From Cladochytrium replicatum (lineage: Eukaryota; Chytridiomycota; Chytridiomycetes; Cladochytriales; Cladochytriaceae), in assembly GCA_025526935.1 (NCBI GenBank), contig JAHLKD010000041.1:331519-395518 (forward strand): 64,000 nt of DNA, written 5' to 3'. The notes below the pieces were generated by a model. That model was not told where the DNA came from, did no database searches, and saw only the letters and a list, made by a program, of their open reading frames with translations. A program made the translations under genes and the position numbers. Below, in pieces: positions 10,397-20,917 of this stretch (its first letter is position 1; the number at the start of each line of letters is the position of its first letter).

Positions 10397-13300
10397 CTAA
10401 CCCTCGCGAACGTCCATGTGTTTGGTCCGTTTGTTGTTGAACAGATTGTTTGCGATAGACTCGGTGGATTGATTGTCTTGCCATAAACGGAGCGGATTGA
10501 ACGACGTAATTCCAATACCCGTCATAAGATTTTTCATCCACTTCATCTCACGCGATAGTTCGTTCAGCGCATACAGTTCGGCTTCCGGCGACGAGGCTGC
10601 AATAGTCTGTTGTCGAATCGACTGCCAACTGATTGCCGCATTAGCGAACATTACCACGTAACCGGTTCGTGAGTATCTATCTGCATCGCCCGCCCAGTCT
10701 GCATCGGCATAACCTTGTGGGTTGTTAGCCGAATCAAACATGTAGAGACCGTCGGGTCTTAGCATCGGAGACGTGATACCAGTCCGTGTATAGTGTAAAC
10801 CGTAATCCCAAGTACCGAGTAAATATCGTTGTAATCGATAGAGAGCCTTTGATTCTGACTGTCGAGGATCAATCTGATGTTGTGCCAAAATATTGACTGC
10901 GTATGAAATATCCGGTCGTGTCTTAGTCGCCACGTACGATATCTTCATTAACATTGATCGAAATTGTGTTGCCTCGGCATCGGACAGTGTTGGTGTGGTC
11001 TCATCAAAGATATATGATTTTGACATCGGTGTTTTGGTCGGTTTGATGTTGGTACCCCATAAATTCGCTTCTTCGAGAATCTTCTTTACGTACAATGCAT
11101 TGCTAAGGAAATATCCTTCCGTTGTCTGCAATAACTCCATTTTCAGAATCCATTTCGCCTTCGAAGTACTGCCTACTGTGAACGAAGTTTCCAAATCGGT
11201 CTGAAACCGATGATATGCGTTTGGATCTGTGGAAAAATGTAGTATATCATCGACATGAACGGTAGTGTGTTCGCGGGTATTATTTGTTGGATTGTATCGC
11301 CAGAAATGACAGATGTCTGCAATATTCCGCACGAAACCAACACTGAGATATTGTTTCCAAAGAGTTTTGTACCATTCTCGAGCTGCCTGGTGTAGACCGT
11401 ACAGACTTTTGATAAGTCTGCAGACGATGGGTCGATTCTGGAAATCTACTCGTCCGAAACCATGAGGGAGTTCGACGTAGTTCTCTTCTTCCAGTATCGC
11501 ATTGAGATATGCACCCTTGATATCAAACTGGAATATGATCATGCCGACTAATGCTGCTAATGCAATCAGAAAACGGATCGTGGACGTTTTCGTAACTGGA
11601 GAATAGGTTTCATCGAAATCCAATCCTTCAATCTGTGAAAATCCTCGTACGACCCAACGTGCTTTGAATCGAGTAATATTGCCATGTTCGTCAAGCTTAT
11701 ATGTGAAAACCCATTTGCCCGATAATAAATTCCGTCCATCAGGTAAAAACGTTTCGGCCCAAGTATTGTTGCTGACTAGTTGTGTAACTTCCTCCTTCAT
11801 CGCCGCTAACCAGAATGGAGCCTCATCGGATCGTGATAAAGCCTCACGAAGAGTCTTTGGTGCAGTCCGTATATTTCCATTCGCAATTGGTTGTGTTGGA
11901 TATGAGGAATCGGCCTTCAGGGTCCAATCGATATTAGGAACGGACCGGGTAAACAAGGAATTTTGTTTCCTTTTGGCGTTCGACAAATTTGCACTTGCTT
12001 GACGTTTTCGTTTTCTTGCTGCATATGCTTCGTCGACATCTTCTCCAATGAATTGAAGATCACTTTCGAGTTGTGCATCATATTCCTCTACAGGAGATAC
12101 GGAAGACAAATTCGGAGATTCTTCAGTAATGGATTGTGGAGTCGATAAATCAGCATTTGGATCATAATCAGCATCGTCTGGGTCATCATCGTCTAGTCCA
12201 TGTAAATGTTCAACAACATGCATGTCACCGGCTTCTTCTAAGCGGTAATATATGGGGTCGTCGTTTATATCCTCATCGATTTCTTCGTCTGCAACGGTAG
12301 AAATCGGGAAATTGTCTGAGACAAACTCAACAGTCGTCTCTTGCACCCCCTGATCCCCGGTTGGTATTTGATCAACATCGAAATATGTCCCGGCCTTCAG
12401 TGGATATTGTACCGTAAGATCGTCGAGTAACTGTCGGGTAGGATTATAACCAACAAAAACTCCCTCGTGGAACGTAACATGGAAGTATTCGCCTATTGTG
12501 TTTGTCCGAAAATTGAGTGCTATGACGATCTTCAGGTCTTCACCCTTGTATCCGAGAAACAGACCTAGTTCAGACTTGTCTCGGATTCTGCGCGCCAACC
12601 TTTGTTCGTGTGAGATCCACAAACTAACGAGTGTTCCAAAGGCGTGGATAGTTGCCAAATCTATCCGCTTGTCAAGGTAAGCACAGTACGGAATCGCATT
12701 CACAGCTGAATGGAAAGTAGCGTTCTTGACGACCGCAGCGTATAGGATGGAGAGTTGCACGAATTGAAGTGTTCGTGGTAGTCCAGCTTGTAGCAGCATC
12801 GCGTCCGACATATACTTGATCGATTGTATATTCCGCTCTGATAGACCATCGAGTTCCTTTACTGACGGAGGAGCTGGGTGGACGCGGATGCGAGGAATCT
12901 TGGTATTGCACCATTGGATCAACCGTTTAGTAATCAATTCTCCTGAATCGGAACGTAGTTCAGCAACGTGTAATGGGTGATTGCGATTTTCCACATCAGC
13001 GATATGTCGAATCATACTATCCACCGCATCACTCTTTCGATTCAGGAAGTAGATTGTGATGAAACGAGGTTGTTCGTCGACAATGATCTGCCAATATCTC
13101 TTCTTCTGTCCGTCGTAGATTAAACGTACGACATCGGAAAACAGACGGAAAAGTTTCCTCGGAGCTCGACTTATTGTAGAATAAATCGGCTTCTGCTTCA
13201 GCTTCGTGCGACTACAGACCAAACAATTCTGCATAATTGATTTGTTGACAAGATTGAATGCATCCGGTTCAACCTTGGGCATTTTGATGTTGAGCTTCTC

Positions 13301-15418
13301 TGCCGTTCGAAAGATTGTCCGTAAGTGGATGTGACCAAACTGCTGGTGTAACTTTGCAAGTTCGTGTACTGTCACTGGCGATAAGTTGGTGCTCACTCCA
13401 ACTGTATCTTGAGATGCTCGTTGACATTCATCATCGTTCGTTTGACGAATGTTGTTGTCTGACATTACATCGAGACCCATCGCGTGAGAAGATCGTACAC
13501 CGGACGTAAAGTCCATCGACTGATCGAGACCTTCTGCGGATACCGCTACTGCTTTAGCTCGTTGAGCAATCACATGCCGCGGTTGGTGAGTTCCGACGGT
13601 ACTAACATCAGCATAGAGATAGTACAAATCTCTTTCCCGTCGCCCAATAATAACGTGTTCATCCGTATCACCATGCGTGAGGATAACCTTGTCTTTGGTG
13701 AAACTCACAATGTCCCCGGAGTCTCCAATGATACTACACACTGATGCAAGTGTGTCTTCGAGATCAGGAACATAAAGTGCGTTGTGTATTATCTTAATTC
13801 GCCCATTGGGTAAAACTACAGATACATCTCCAAAACCACAAACTGGAATTGTATGACTATCCGCTAGTTCCACCACGTCCTCGTCATTCGTATACGTCAG
13901 CGAACTAAAGGCATGACGATTAGGTGTCATCCAAACAGTTGCGCCTGTATCAAGCAAACCCACACGATCCTTTGCTTGAACATGTACACGGACAACCTTC
14001 TGTGCCGAGTGTGCGTTCACTATCGAAAACATATTTCCGATGTATGTGTCAGCATCTTTATCAACAGAAGTAGGTTGGGTAAGGTCAAAGATTACCTTCT
14101 TGGTCAACACCGGTTTGGCGGTAGATTCGTCCTCCGACGAATCATCACCTGCATCGCCACGGCTGGCAATGAATGCACGAAAATCCGTGTCTAAACAAAG
14201 ACTCTTTGCAGTGAGATAGCGTTTACACGCCGACTGCTTGTGTCCTCGTTTGCCACAGAAATTGCATGTGAGATCTGTCTTCTTTGCAGAAGAAGATGTG
14301 GACGACCTGGAGTCCTGCGACTGCCTGGTCCGAGTGGAACTGCTACTCCCACCGCTACTGCCTGAGCCACTCGAGGCACCCTGCTTACGGCATTGAGCAT
14401 TGGTGTGAGATGAGTTCGGATGCAAGGTACAAATATCCTCCGACTTCGCAACCTTGGCTTTCGCTTTCGCCTTCGCTTTCTTCGCCTTTGCCTTCATGGC
14501 CTTCTTTGTCCCATTCGGCCCACCGGCATCCATGGTGACGTTGAGTTGGACCAATTGGTTGAGGTCGGTCAAGATATTTGACACTGTTTCGAAGTAATGC
14601 GTTGGCTTTTGGTGGAATGGTCGCGGAGCATTCGGATTTGCAGCATCAATTGGATCTTGTATTAACGCCGGTTCCCATTCGGCATACGCAGAAGTGATCA
14701 TTTTTCCGAGAAAAGGTACGAGGGTCCGTAGTTCAATTGTCTGCATCGTGATTTTTGCGACTAACCGGTTTAGTAGATCCTTGATTACGAGTTCGTCCGG
14801 TAAAGAGTTCAGTTTGAGTTCGAATAACTCAGTGAGGTCGGTCACAAACTGCTGAACGCTTTCTGCCGACTGACCGTTCGTACATTTCAGATCTACCAGC
14901 CGTTGCTCCCACATAGACGATTCGATCGGAGCTTGTCCGCCAGCACTGAAAATTCGGCGAAGTCCATCGACTTTGCCTTTTGCTGACGCATAAGCTCTGA
15001 CTCGATTCATGTCGCGTTTTGGGAAACATTCGCATAGAATTCCAACTGCGACGTTATTGTCCGCTTGTTGTGCACGGTAATCTTGCATCTCAGCACGATA
15101 TTGCGTACGTAAGTGACTGTTGTGTGTGACGATCGCCAAATGTTCACGTAGTTCTGCTTCCCATTGTGCTCGTGCTTCGTTAGCAGCTCCGCCAGCAGCT
15201 CCGGCGATGACTATCGGACGCTGTGGGCGATTTCCTTCCGCCTCGTAATTCGGACTATCAGGAAGAGCCATTGGTTCTTGGAGAAGCATAGTGCCAGCGC
15301 CGCCACGTAAGTTTGCGTAAGTCTGCACTTGTTCCATGTACAGATCGAAATCCTGCAGCGTTTTACCGGTGAATGGCTTCGGCCGCGAAGATGTGGCGTC
15401 ATTCGATCCTGAACCCAT
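10397..15418 (-). CDS. Gag-pol polyprotein of copia element 2, C-terminally truncated
   Basis: An uninterrupted frame of 1673 codons, starting at ATG 15418 (MGSGSNDATSS). It is almost identical to the element 1 product but without the inversion. It shows gag, zinc knuckle CNFCGKRGHKQSAC, protease DTGATVW and integrase HHCC finger and DDE residues. RT follows with GLDFDETYSPV, FDIKGAYLNA and the catalytic HVDDILHF, then RNase H with GYADADWAGD and SSPEAELYAL (normally SSSEAEL) up to KHMDVRE. The frame ends three bases into foreign DNA (Gly then stop), so the final ADILTKPL block is missing. Integrase and RT look intact, but the element cannot complete a normal cycle because it has only one LTR. 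It could still supply proteins in trans. Confidence 0.92.
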   Translation of the reverse strand: MGSGSNDATSSRPKPFTGKTLQDFDLYMEQVQTYANLRGGAGTMLLQEPMALPDSPNYEAEGNRPQRPIVIAGAAGGAANEARAQWEAELREHLAIVTHNSHLRTQYRAEMQDYRAQQADNNVAVGILCECFPKRDMNRVRAYASAKGKVDGLRRIFSAGGQAPIESSMWEQRLVDLKCTNGQSAESVQQFVTDLTELFELKLNSLPDELVIKDLLNRLVAKITMQTIELRTLVPFLGKMITSAYAEWEPALIQDPIDAANPNAPRPFHQKPTHYFETVSNILTDLNQLVQLNVTMDAGGPNGTKKAMKAKAKKAKAKAKAKVAKSEDICTLHPNSSHTNAQCRKQGASSGSGSSGGSSSSTRTRQSQDSRSSTSSSAKKTDLTCNFCGKRGHKQSACKRYLTAKSLCLDTDFRAFIASRGDAGDDSSEDESTAKPVLTKKVIFDLTQPTSVDKDADTYIGNMFSIVNAHSAQKVVRVHVQAKDRVGLLDTGATVWMTPNRHAFSSLTYTNDEDVVELADSHTIPVCGFGDVSVVLPNGRIKIIHNALYVPDLEDTLASVCSIIGDSGDIVSFTKDKVILTHGDTDEHVIIGRRERDLYYLYADVSTVGTHQPRHVIAQRAKAVAVSAEGLDQSMDFTSGVRSSHAMGLDVMSDNNIRQTNDDECQRASQDTVGVSTNLSPVTVHELAKLHQQFGHIHLRTIFRTAEKLNIKMPKVEPDAFNLVNKSIMQNCLVCSRTKLKQKPIYSTISRAPRKLFRLFSDVVRLIYDGQKKRYWQIIVDEQPRFITIYFLNRKSDAVDSMIRHIADVENRNHPLHVAELRSDSGELITKRLIQWCNTKIPRIRVHPAPPSVKELDGLSERNIQSIKYMSDAMLLQAGLPRTLQFVQLSILYAAVVKNATFHSAVNAIPYCAYLDKRIDLATIHAFGTLVSLWISHEQRLARRIRDKSELGLFLGYKGEDLKIVIALNFRTNTIGEYFHVTFHEGVFVGYNPTRQLLDDLTVQYPLKAGTYFDVDQIPTGDQGVQETTVEFVSDNFPISTVADEEIDEDINDDPIYYRLEEAGDMHVVEHLHGLDDDDPDDADYDPNADLSTPQSITEESPNLSSVSPVEEYDAQLESDLQFIGEDVDEAYAARKRKRQASANLSNAKRKQNSLFTRSVPNIDWTLKADSSYPTQPIANGNIRTAPKTLREALSRSDEAPFWLAAMKEEVTQLVSNNTWAETFLPDGRNLLSGKWVFTYKLDEHGNITRFKARWVVRGFSQIEGLDFDETYSPVTKTSTIRFLIALAALVGMIIFQFDIKGAYLNAILEEENYVELPHGFGRVDFQNRPIVCRLIKSLYGLHQAAREWYKTLWKQYLSVGFVRNIADICHFWRYNPTNNTREHTTVHVDDILHFSTDPNAYHRFQTDLETSFTVGSTSKAKWILKMELLQTTEGYFLSNALYVKKILEEANLWGTNIKPTKTPMSKSYIFDETTPTLSDAEATQFRSMLMKISYVATKTRPDISYAVNILAQHQIDPRQSESKALYRLQRYLLGTWDYGLHYTRTGITSPMLRPDGLYMFDSANNPQGYADADWAGDADRYSRTGYVVMFANAAISWQSIRQQTIAASSPEAELYALNELSREMKWMKNLMTGIGITSFNPLRLWQDNQSTESIANNLFNNKRTKHMDVREG

Positions 15419-16068
15419 CTTGTCGTTGTTGTCCGAAGAAATGTGTTAAGCAACGATTCGTAACTATTGTGTTGAACAAAGCTGTGGTCTGGATCCTCAG
15501 GTTGTGTGTGTTGCTAATTCACGGGTTAATGTTTCTAAGAGATGAATAAAGAAGATTGCGAGTCACAAGTACTAGCGCAAGAGAATGCTCCTTGTGTGTA
15601 TCGCCACAGGCTCCTTAAATAAGTGTACTGTCGTTTTGGCTTTTCCTTCCGGAAGATCTGGATTGAAGCGATAAGGTTTGACTCTTCTTCTCACAGGCGT
15701 AGCGAAGCATAATCATGCTAAGCTGTGCGTGAGATCTAGCTCTCCTCAACAGGATTGTTCTCACACATGATTCCCACGAACGCGTTAATCATATGTAAAC
15801 CTTTGCTGTGATCTGATCCGGGCTTCACTTCTACAAGTGGATGATAGAAAAGTAATGACAGTTTACTATACCTATAGCTGCAATAAATATAACCCATGAA
15901 GAAATAACCGGAGGTATCCAAACTCGTAATAGATCATCATCTATATGCTTTAGTTCAATAGTTAGAAATGTTGCTCAGTGAAGAGTGACATTTCTGTATA
16001 TCGGGCGTTTGTGTTTTTGTACTATCAATGACTGGATTGGCCAAGTCCATCAATCGAAATACTTAACA
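10404..16068 (-). mobile_element. Ty1/copia family A, element 2, 3' end missing
   Basis: A second family A element in the opposite orientation to element 1. Its 5' LTR is 15470-16068, and gag-pol runs down to about 10404. There the sequence jumps, within CTCGCGAAC, into DNA just upstream of the unrecognised minus-strand gene. The last part of RNase H (about 40 residues), the polypurine tract and the 3' LTR are absent, so no target duplication can be assessed. At its LTR side it abuts the middle of a family B element at 16069, which suggests it inserted into that element and a later deletion removed the far side. Confidence 0.9.
15470..16068 (-). repeat. 5' LTR of copia element 2
   Basis: 599 bp, the reverse complement of the element 1 LTRs with a few substitutions (for example around 15870-15910). 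The ends are TGTTGAACA at 15470 and ACTTAACA at 16068. The flank outside, AAAGA, begins family B internal sequence. Confidence 0.92.
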
Positions 16069-16185
16069 AAAGATTCTAACAAAACTAGAAATTACGGGGG
16101 TGAAGTTTTAGACGGAGCTTCATCTGCAACATTAAGTCTATACTCCCAAACAATGGCTGATAATTGAGTAAACAACGTTTCAGCT

Positions 16186-19100
16186 GTGACCATCAACAAA
16201 TTAGCTAGATTACACCGGCAATTTGGTCACATACATTTGCGGAAAATCCTGCAAACTTTACATTCTCTGGGAAAGATACTGCCCAAAGTCAGGAGTGATG
16301 CACTTGATTTTGTTAACTCGTCTATTTTACAGAACTGCATAATTTGCAATCAGACTAAGGCTGTACAAACTCCAATTTACTCAACACTAAGTCCAGCACT
16401 GAGGAAATTATATCGCCTACATACTGATGCAGTACCAATTGTCCGAAATGGCAAAACAATAGGTCACTGGCAGATTATCGTAGATGAATACAGTTCTCAC
16501 ATCACAATCTACTTCTTGCAACGAAAGAGCGAAGCCTCTGATAGTATGCTAAGACACATCGCAGATGTTGAAAATAGATTTCTGCCACTTCACGTCTATG
16601 AAGTGAGATCCGATTCTGGAGAACTATTGTCAAACCAATTCTTGACTTGGTGCAGTAACAAGGTACCACGCATACATGCCCATCCTTCACCTGCATCAGT
16701 CAAAGAGCTAAATGGTCTTGCTGAACGGAATGTCCGTTCAATGAAAGAGATGTACAAGTCTATGCTGAAAACAGCTGGTCTTCCACATACTTTACAGTTC
16801 ATCAAATTTGCCATCCTTTATGCTGCGACTGTCAAAAATTGTGTTTACCATTCTAGAACTAAGAATGTACCACATACTGTTTACTTTGACAAGCTGATTG
16901 ATCCGGCAATCATTCACACCTTTGGTACCCTGGTTAGTCTCTGGATCTCTCCAGAACAAAGGTCTAGTCGCAAAGTATCAGAGAAGTCAGAGCTAGGACT
17001 ATTTCTGGGTTATAAGGGTGAAGATATGAAAATCATTCATGCTTTGAATCTTAATACCAAACGCATAAGCGAATATTTTCATTTTACTTTTCATGAGGGA
17101 GTATTTGTTGGCTTAAACCCAACATCACAAACTTTAAATGACCTCACCAAACACTATCCTATTCCTCAGGGTCAACATTTTGATATTTCAAATTTACCTG
17201 ATATGAATAGCGATAATGACAATACTACAGACTCAGATTCTGATGATAGCGCTAACACCTCATCTGATGAGGAGTTGGATCCCAACCAACGATTTTATCA
17301 TCGAATGGATATCTCACAAATGCATATTACTCCTATGTCCCAACATGATTCAAATGTTGATGACGAGCACGATACCACCACCGACTATAACCATTCCTTA
17401 AACATGAACGATGACACTTATGTACCACTTTCTGTACAACACGTACAAGAACAAAATGAAGATGATTCCCAAAGTGATTTGGAAGATTTACAATGGATTG
17501 GTGAAGATGATGACAACGATTATGGATTTGTTGCACACAAAGCCAAACGCCGCAAACTTAAAGGCAAACAACCTATGGTTACTCCAACAAACAGATTTCA
17601 TCCCCAGCGAAGACATCCTTGTTGAGACGTAATATCCCGAATGTCAATGTAAATGAGAAAGCAAAATCGAGTACACCCGACATTCCTATACCTCAAGGAC
17701 ACTTGAGAAGTATTCCCAAAACAGTCCAGGAAGCTATGTCGCGACCTGATGAATGGCCATACTGGCTTGCAGCCATGTGTGAAGAAAATCAACAACTTAT
17801 CAATTTGGGAACATGGAACAAACGCATCTTGCCAAATGGGAACAACCTTCTCACTGGCAAATGGGTTTATTCATACAAACTTGATGAAGATGGCAACATC
17901 ATCCGATTCAAGGCACGATGGGTAGTTAGAGGGTTCTCCCAGATACAGGGAATGGATTTCGACAAAACCTATTCTCCTGTGGCGAAAACCACTACAATTC
18001 GATTACTAGTTGCTCTTGCTGCAATTGTCAAATTACACATCTATCAATTTGACATTACAGGAGCATATCTCAATGCATCACCTGAGGAAGATGTTTATGT
18101 TGAAATGCCCCATGGATTTACAGAGACTGACGAATCTGGCAATCCATTAGTTTGTAATCTTGTCAAAAGCTTATATGGTTTACATCAAGCTGCTAGAGAA
18201 TGGTACAAATGCCTCTGGGCAAAATATGAAGACTTGGGATACATCCGTGATCTTCCAGATGCTTGTCATTTCTGGCAAATGAAACCATCTACTCACAGTT
18301 CCACTGTGAACATACGTGAACACACTACTGTTCATGTAGATGATATTCTTCATTTCTCTCCAGACCCAAATGGCTACCAAGACTTCATGGATGGCTTGAA
18401 TTCCTCATTCAAGTTCGGAAGTCACTCTACAGCCAAATGGATTCTGAAAATGCAATTGATCAAAAGTACTCACGGTTATTTCATAACCAATGCTCAATAC
18501 GCAAAGGAAATATTGCAGAGATTGAAATTATGGGAATCCAATCTTAAACCAGCCAAAACACCTATTTCTTCTCACTACAAACATGACACAAGCTTGCCTA
18601 TTTTATCCAAAAATGATGCAACTATTTTTCGCTCGGAACTCATGAAAATCTCGTACCTAGCTACAAAGACCAGACCTGATTTATCTTATGCTGTCAATGT
18701 CTTGGCACAGCATCAGGTTGAACCACGAGTTTGCGAACAAAAGGCACTAGCTCGCCTGCATCGTTACTTATTGGGAACATGGGACTATGGTTTGCATTAC
18801 ACATGCAATAACATACCCACTCCCAACGTACACTCTGACGGTGTATATGAGTTTGCATCAAATGAACACATCCCTATGGGATATGCTGATGCAGACTGGG
18901 CAAATGATCCTGCTCGCTATTCCAGGACAGGATATGTTGTAATGTTTGCCAATGCAGCTGTTTGCTGGCAGTCTACAAAGCAACAGGTTATAACTTGCTC
19001 TTCCACTGAAGCAGAGTTATATGCATTGAATGAATTATCACGTGAGATGAAGTGGATGAAAAACCTCATGGCAACCATTGGTATTTCATCCAAAAGTAAG

Positions 19101-19361
19101 CCCATGATCCTCTGGCAAGATAATACCTCTACACAGTCTATTGCCAATGACCTGCTTAATGATCACAGAACTAAACACATGGATGTTCGAGAAAAGTTTG
19201 TGAATCTTCAAATTGAGCAGAAGCAGCAGGAACTCAGAGATATTGATACTGAGAACCAAATTGCTGATATTTTCACAAAACCCTTGACATTCAAATTATT
19301 TTCAAAATTCACACGCGCACTTGGTCTTACACGTCAATCTGATTTGACCCTTGTTGACTAA
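16186..19361 (+). pseudogene. Pol polyprotein of copia family B (integrase, RT, RNase H), frameshifted
   Basis: Frame one (16186-17625) carries the integrase: HRQFGHIH and CIIC finger, then IIVDEY, RSDSGE and GLAERN, then the GLFLGYKGEDMK block and an acidic linker. A one-base shift between about 17600 and 17619 moves to frame two (17619-19361), which carries RT (MDFDKTYSPV, FDITGAYLNA, HVDDILHF) and RNase H (GYADADWAND, SSTEAELYAL, KHMDVREKFV, ADIFTKPL) and ends at TAA 19361. An in-frame TGA at about 16165 lies upstream. In family A the corresponding region is one frame, so I read this as decay and not programmed shifting. Like family A it has HVDD at the RT active site. Confidence 0.87.
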
Positions 19362-19448
19362 TACATACATTACCAACAAACAGACGTGCGACTCAACGCT
19401 CATACCAATATCCTCATTGTCTACACCGCAGCTTTGACTGCGGGGGTG

Positions 19449-20127
19449 TGTTGATGCATGCACATATATGGAACTAGCTACTCCAGTCTTCATCCACTAC
19501 CGACACTGAGGGGAAATAGCCTTACCAGAGACGTCTGGGACAAGTTCATGCGTAATCATACATTACATGAAAGAACTGGCATTTCTAACTATTGGTCATG
19601 AAGACATCCTCCTTTACTCATTGGAATCTAGTAGAGTTCTGCGAGTGATCATGTGTTTGAGAAAGAATGTGATGCTAATCAGTTTGCTGCTGACAGTATA
19701 TCATACTCGAGTACATCTCGTATGATATTAATGCAAGGTACTACACACTTATTTCTCAAGAGAACATGTCATTGTAGACAAGATTATAGCTAATCTTCAT
19801 GTTCTGCTCACAATGGTTATTGTGAACGATCACTGGGATCTATATCTCTCTATTCGAGAGAATAATGTTTATATTAGATATTTCCATATATCTATAGCCA
19901 CAGGTTAATTATAAAAGCCGAAACGACAGTATATTTGAATTGTTTGCACAATTCAAAGAGCCTGTGGCGATATGAGATTTCGGGTGGCTGTGGCGCAAGA
20001 GCGTGATTGGAGAAACACGAAACTCTGCACCTACACAGATCAACCTGAGGACTATCTCTAGCGCAAGTCCCAGATCAGCAGCACTAAAACTGATCAAATC
20101 ACATCGCCCTCAAACCAAACTTCGACA
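19449..20127 (+). repeat. 3' LTR of copia family B
   Basis: 679 bp, starting TGTTGATGCATG directly after the polypurine tract and ending AACTTCGACA. Parts recur at 1002-1155 (reversed), 1246-1794 and 20128-20292. Confidence 0.88.
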
Positions 20128-20292
20128 ATTGTCAGTTTGAGAAAGAATGTAATGCTAATCAGTTTGCTGCTGACAATTATATCATACTTGAGTACATCTC
20201 ATATGATATTAATGCAAGGTACTACATATTTGTTTCTCATAGAGAACATAGTGCAAGCCCCAGTCGGGTCAGTCTCAAACCAAACTTCGACA
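20128..20292 (+). repeat. Second, internally deleted family B LTR fragment
   Basis: It repeats the GTTTGAGAAAGAATG to AGAGAACAT part of the LTR, then jumps to its last bases (CAAACTTCGACA), placed directly after the complete LTR. The middle (about 300 bp) is missing. It is a remnant, not a functional LTR. Confidence 0.75.
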
Positions 20293-20917
20293 GAATGATC
20301 CATGCAATTCCAATTAAGGGTCGTGTGGAAAATTCGCCTAAGGGAGGATGCACTGTGATGAATCAGGCCAAAGTGTGATCACAATGGCTGTTGTTATTGC
20401 CGGATTGTGATGACAGTGTTTATGATGGTATTCAACTTTACCGATTCGGGACTTTCATGATTGTTCTCTTTGTTTCCGAGGCGTCTTATTTGAACTGGTT
20501 TCTATGCTTTGATATATACTTTGCATCATTAACGTGTCGTATGTAAGCTTCTCGCTGTTCCTGTCGTGTATTTCCAGTTTTGTTATCTAAATAACATAAT
20601 CGCGACTTGCATCTTTGCTTACACCTTCTGATCCCGAAAAAACTCTCTCAGCCACTTAAGAAGGATCTTGGTTCCTTTCACCAGAATAAGCTAGAAAATT
20701 AGTCTGATGCGACGATTCTATTGAAATGTATAAGAATTGCCACCAAGGGAAAAACAATCGCAGCAGTATAAAACTCGAAAGGCACAGTTGGAAGTCTGAA
20801 TAAAGGATCAGAACAAACCAAAAATGAAATGAAAAACAAAAATGTGACTAGCAAAACTATGTTACGTGTTAACTCAACAACACCGCGATGAAAACACTGG
20901 TGCAAAAAGGCAGAACT
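20293..20917. other. Intergenic, no feature seen
   Basis: AT-rich DNA between the copia nest and the 3' end of the nuclease gene. I see no coding frame with family resemblance; the frames present are short. It probably contains the nuclease gene's 3' untranslated region. Confidence 0.5.

Larger units (their letters stand above)
16069..20127 (+). mobile_element. Ty1/copia family B element, 5' part missing
   Basis: Internal sequence enters just upstream of the integrase zinc finger and continues to a complete 3' LTR at 19449-20127. Gag, protease and the 5' LTR are absent; the break coincides exactly with the LTR of element 2. The polypurine tract (ACTGCGGGGG) sits directly before the LTR, laid out as in family A. 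The protein is roughly 65-75 % similar to family A by eye, so B is a distinct but related family. Confidence 0.88.
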
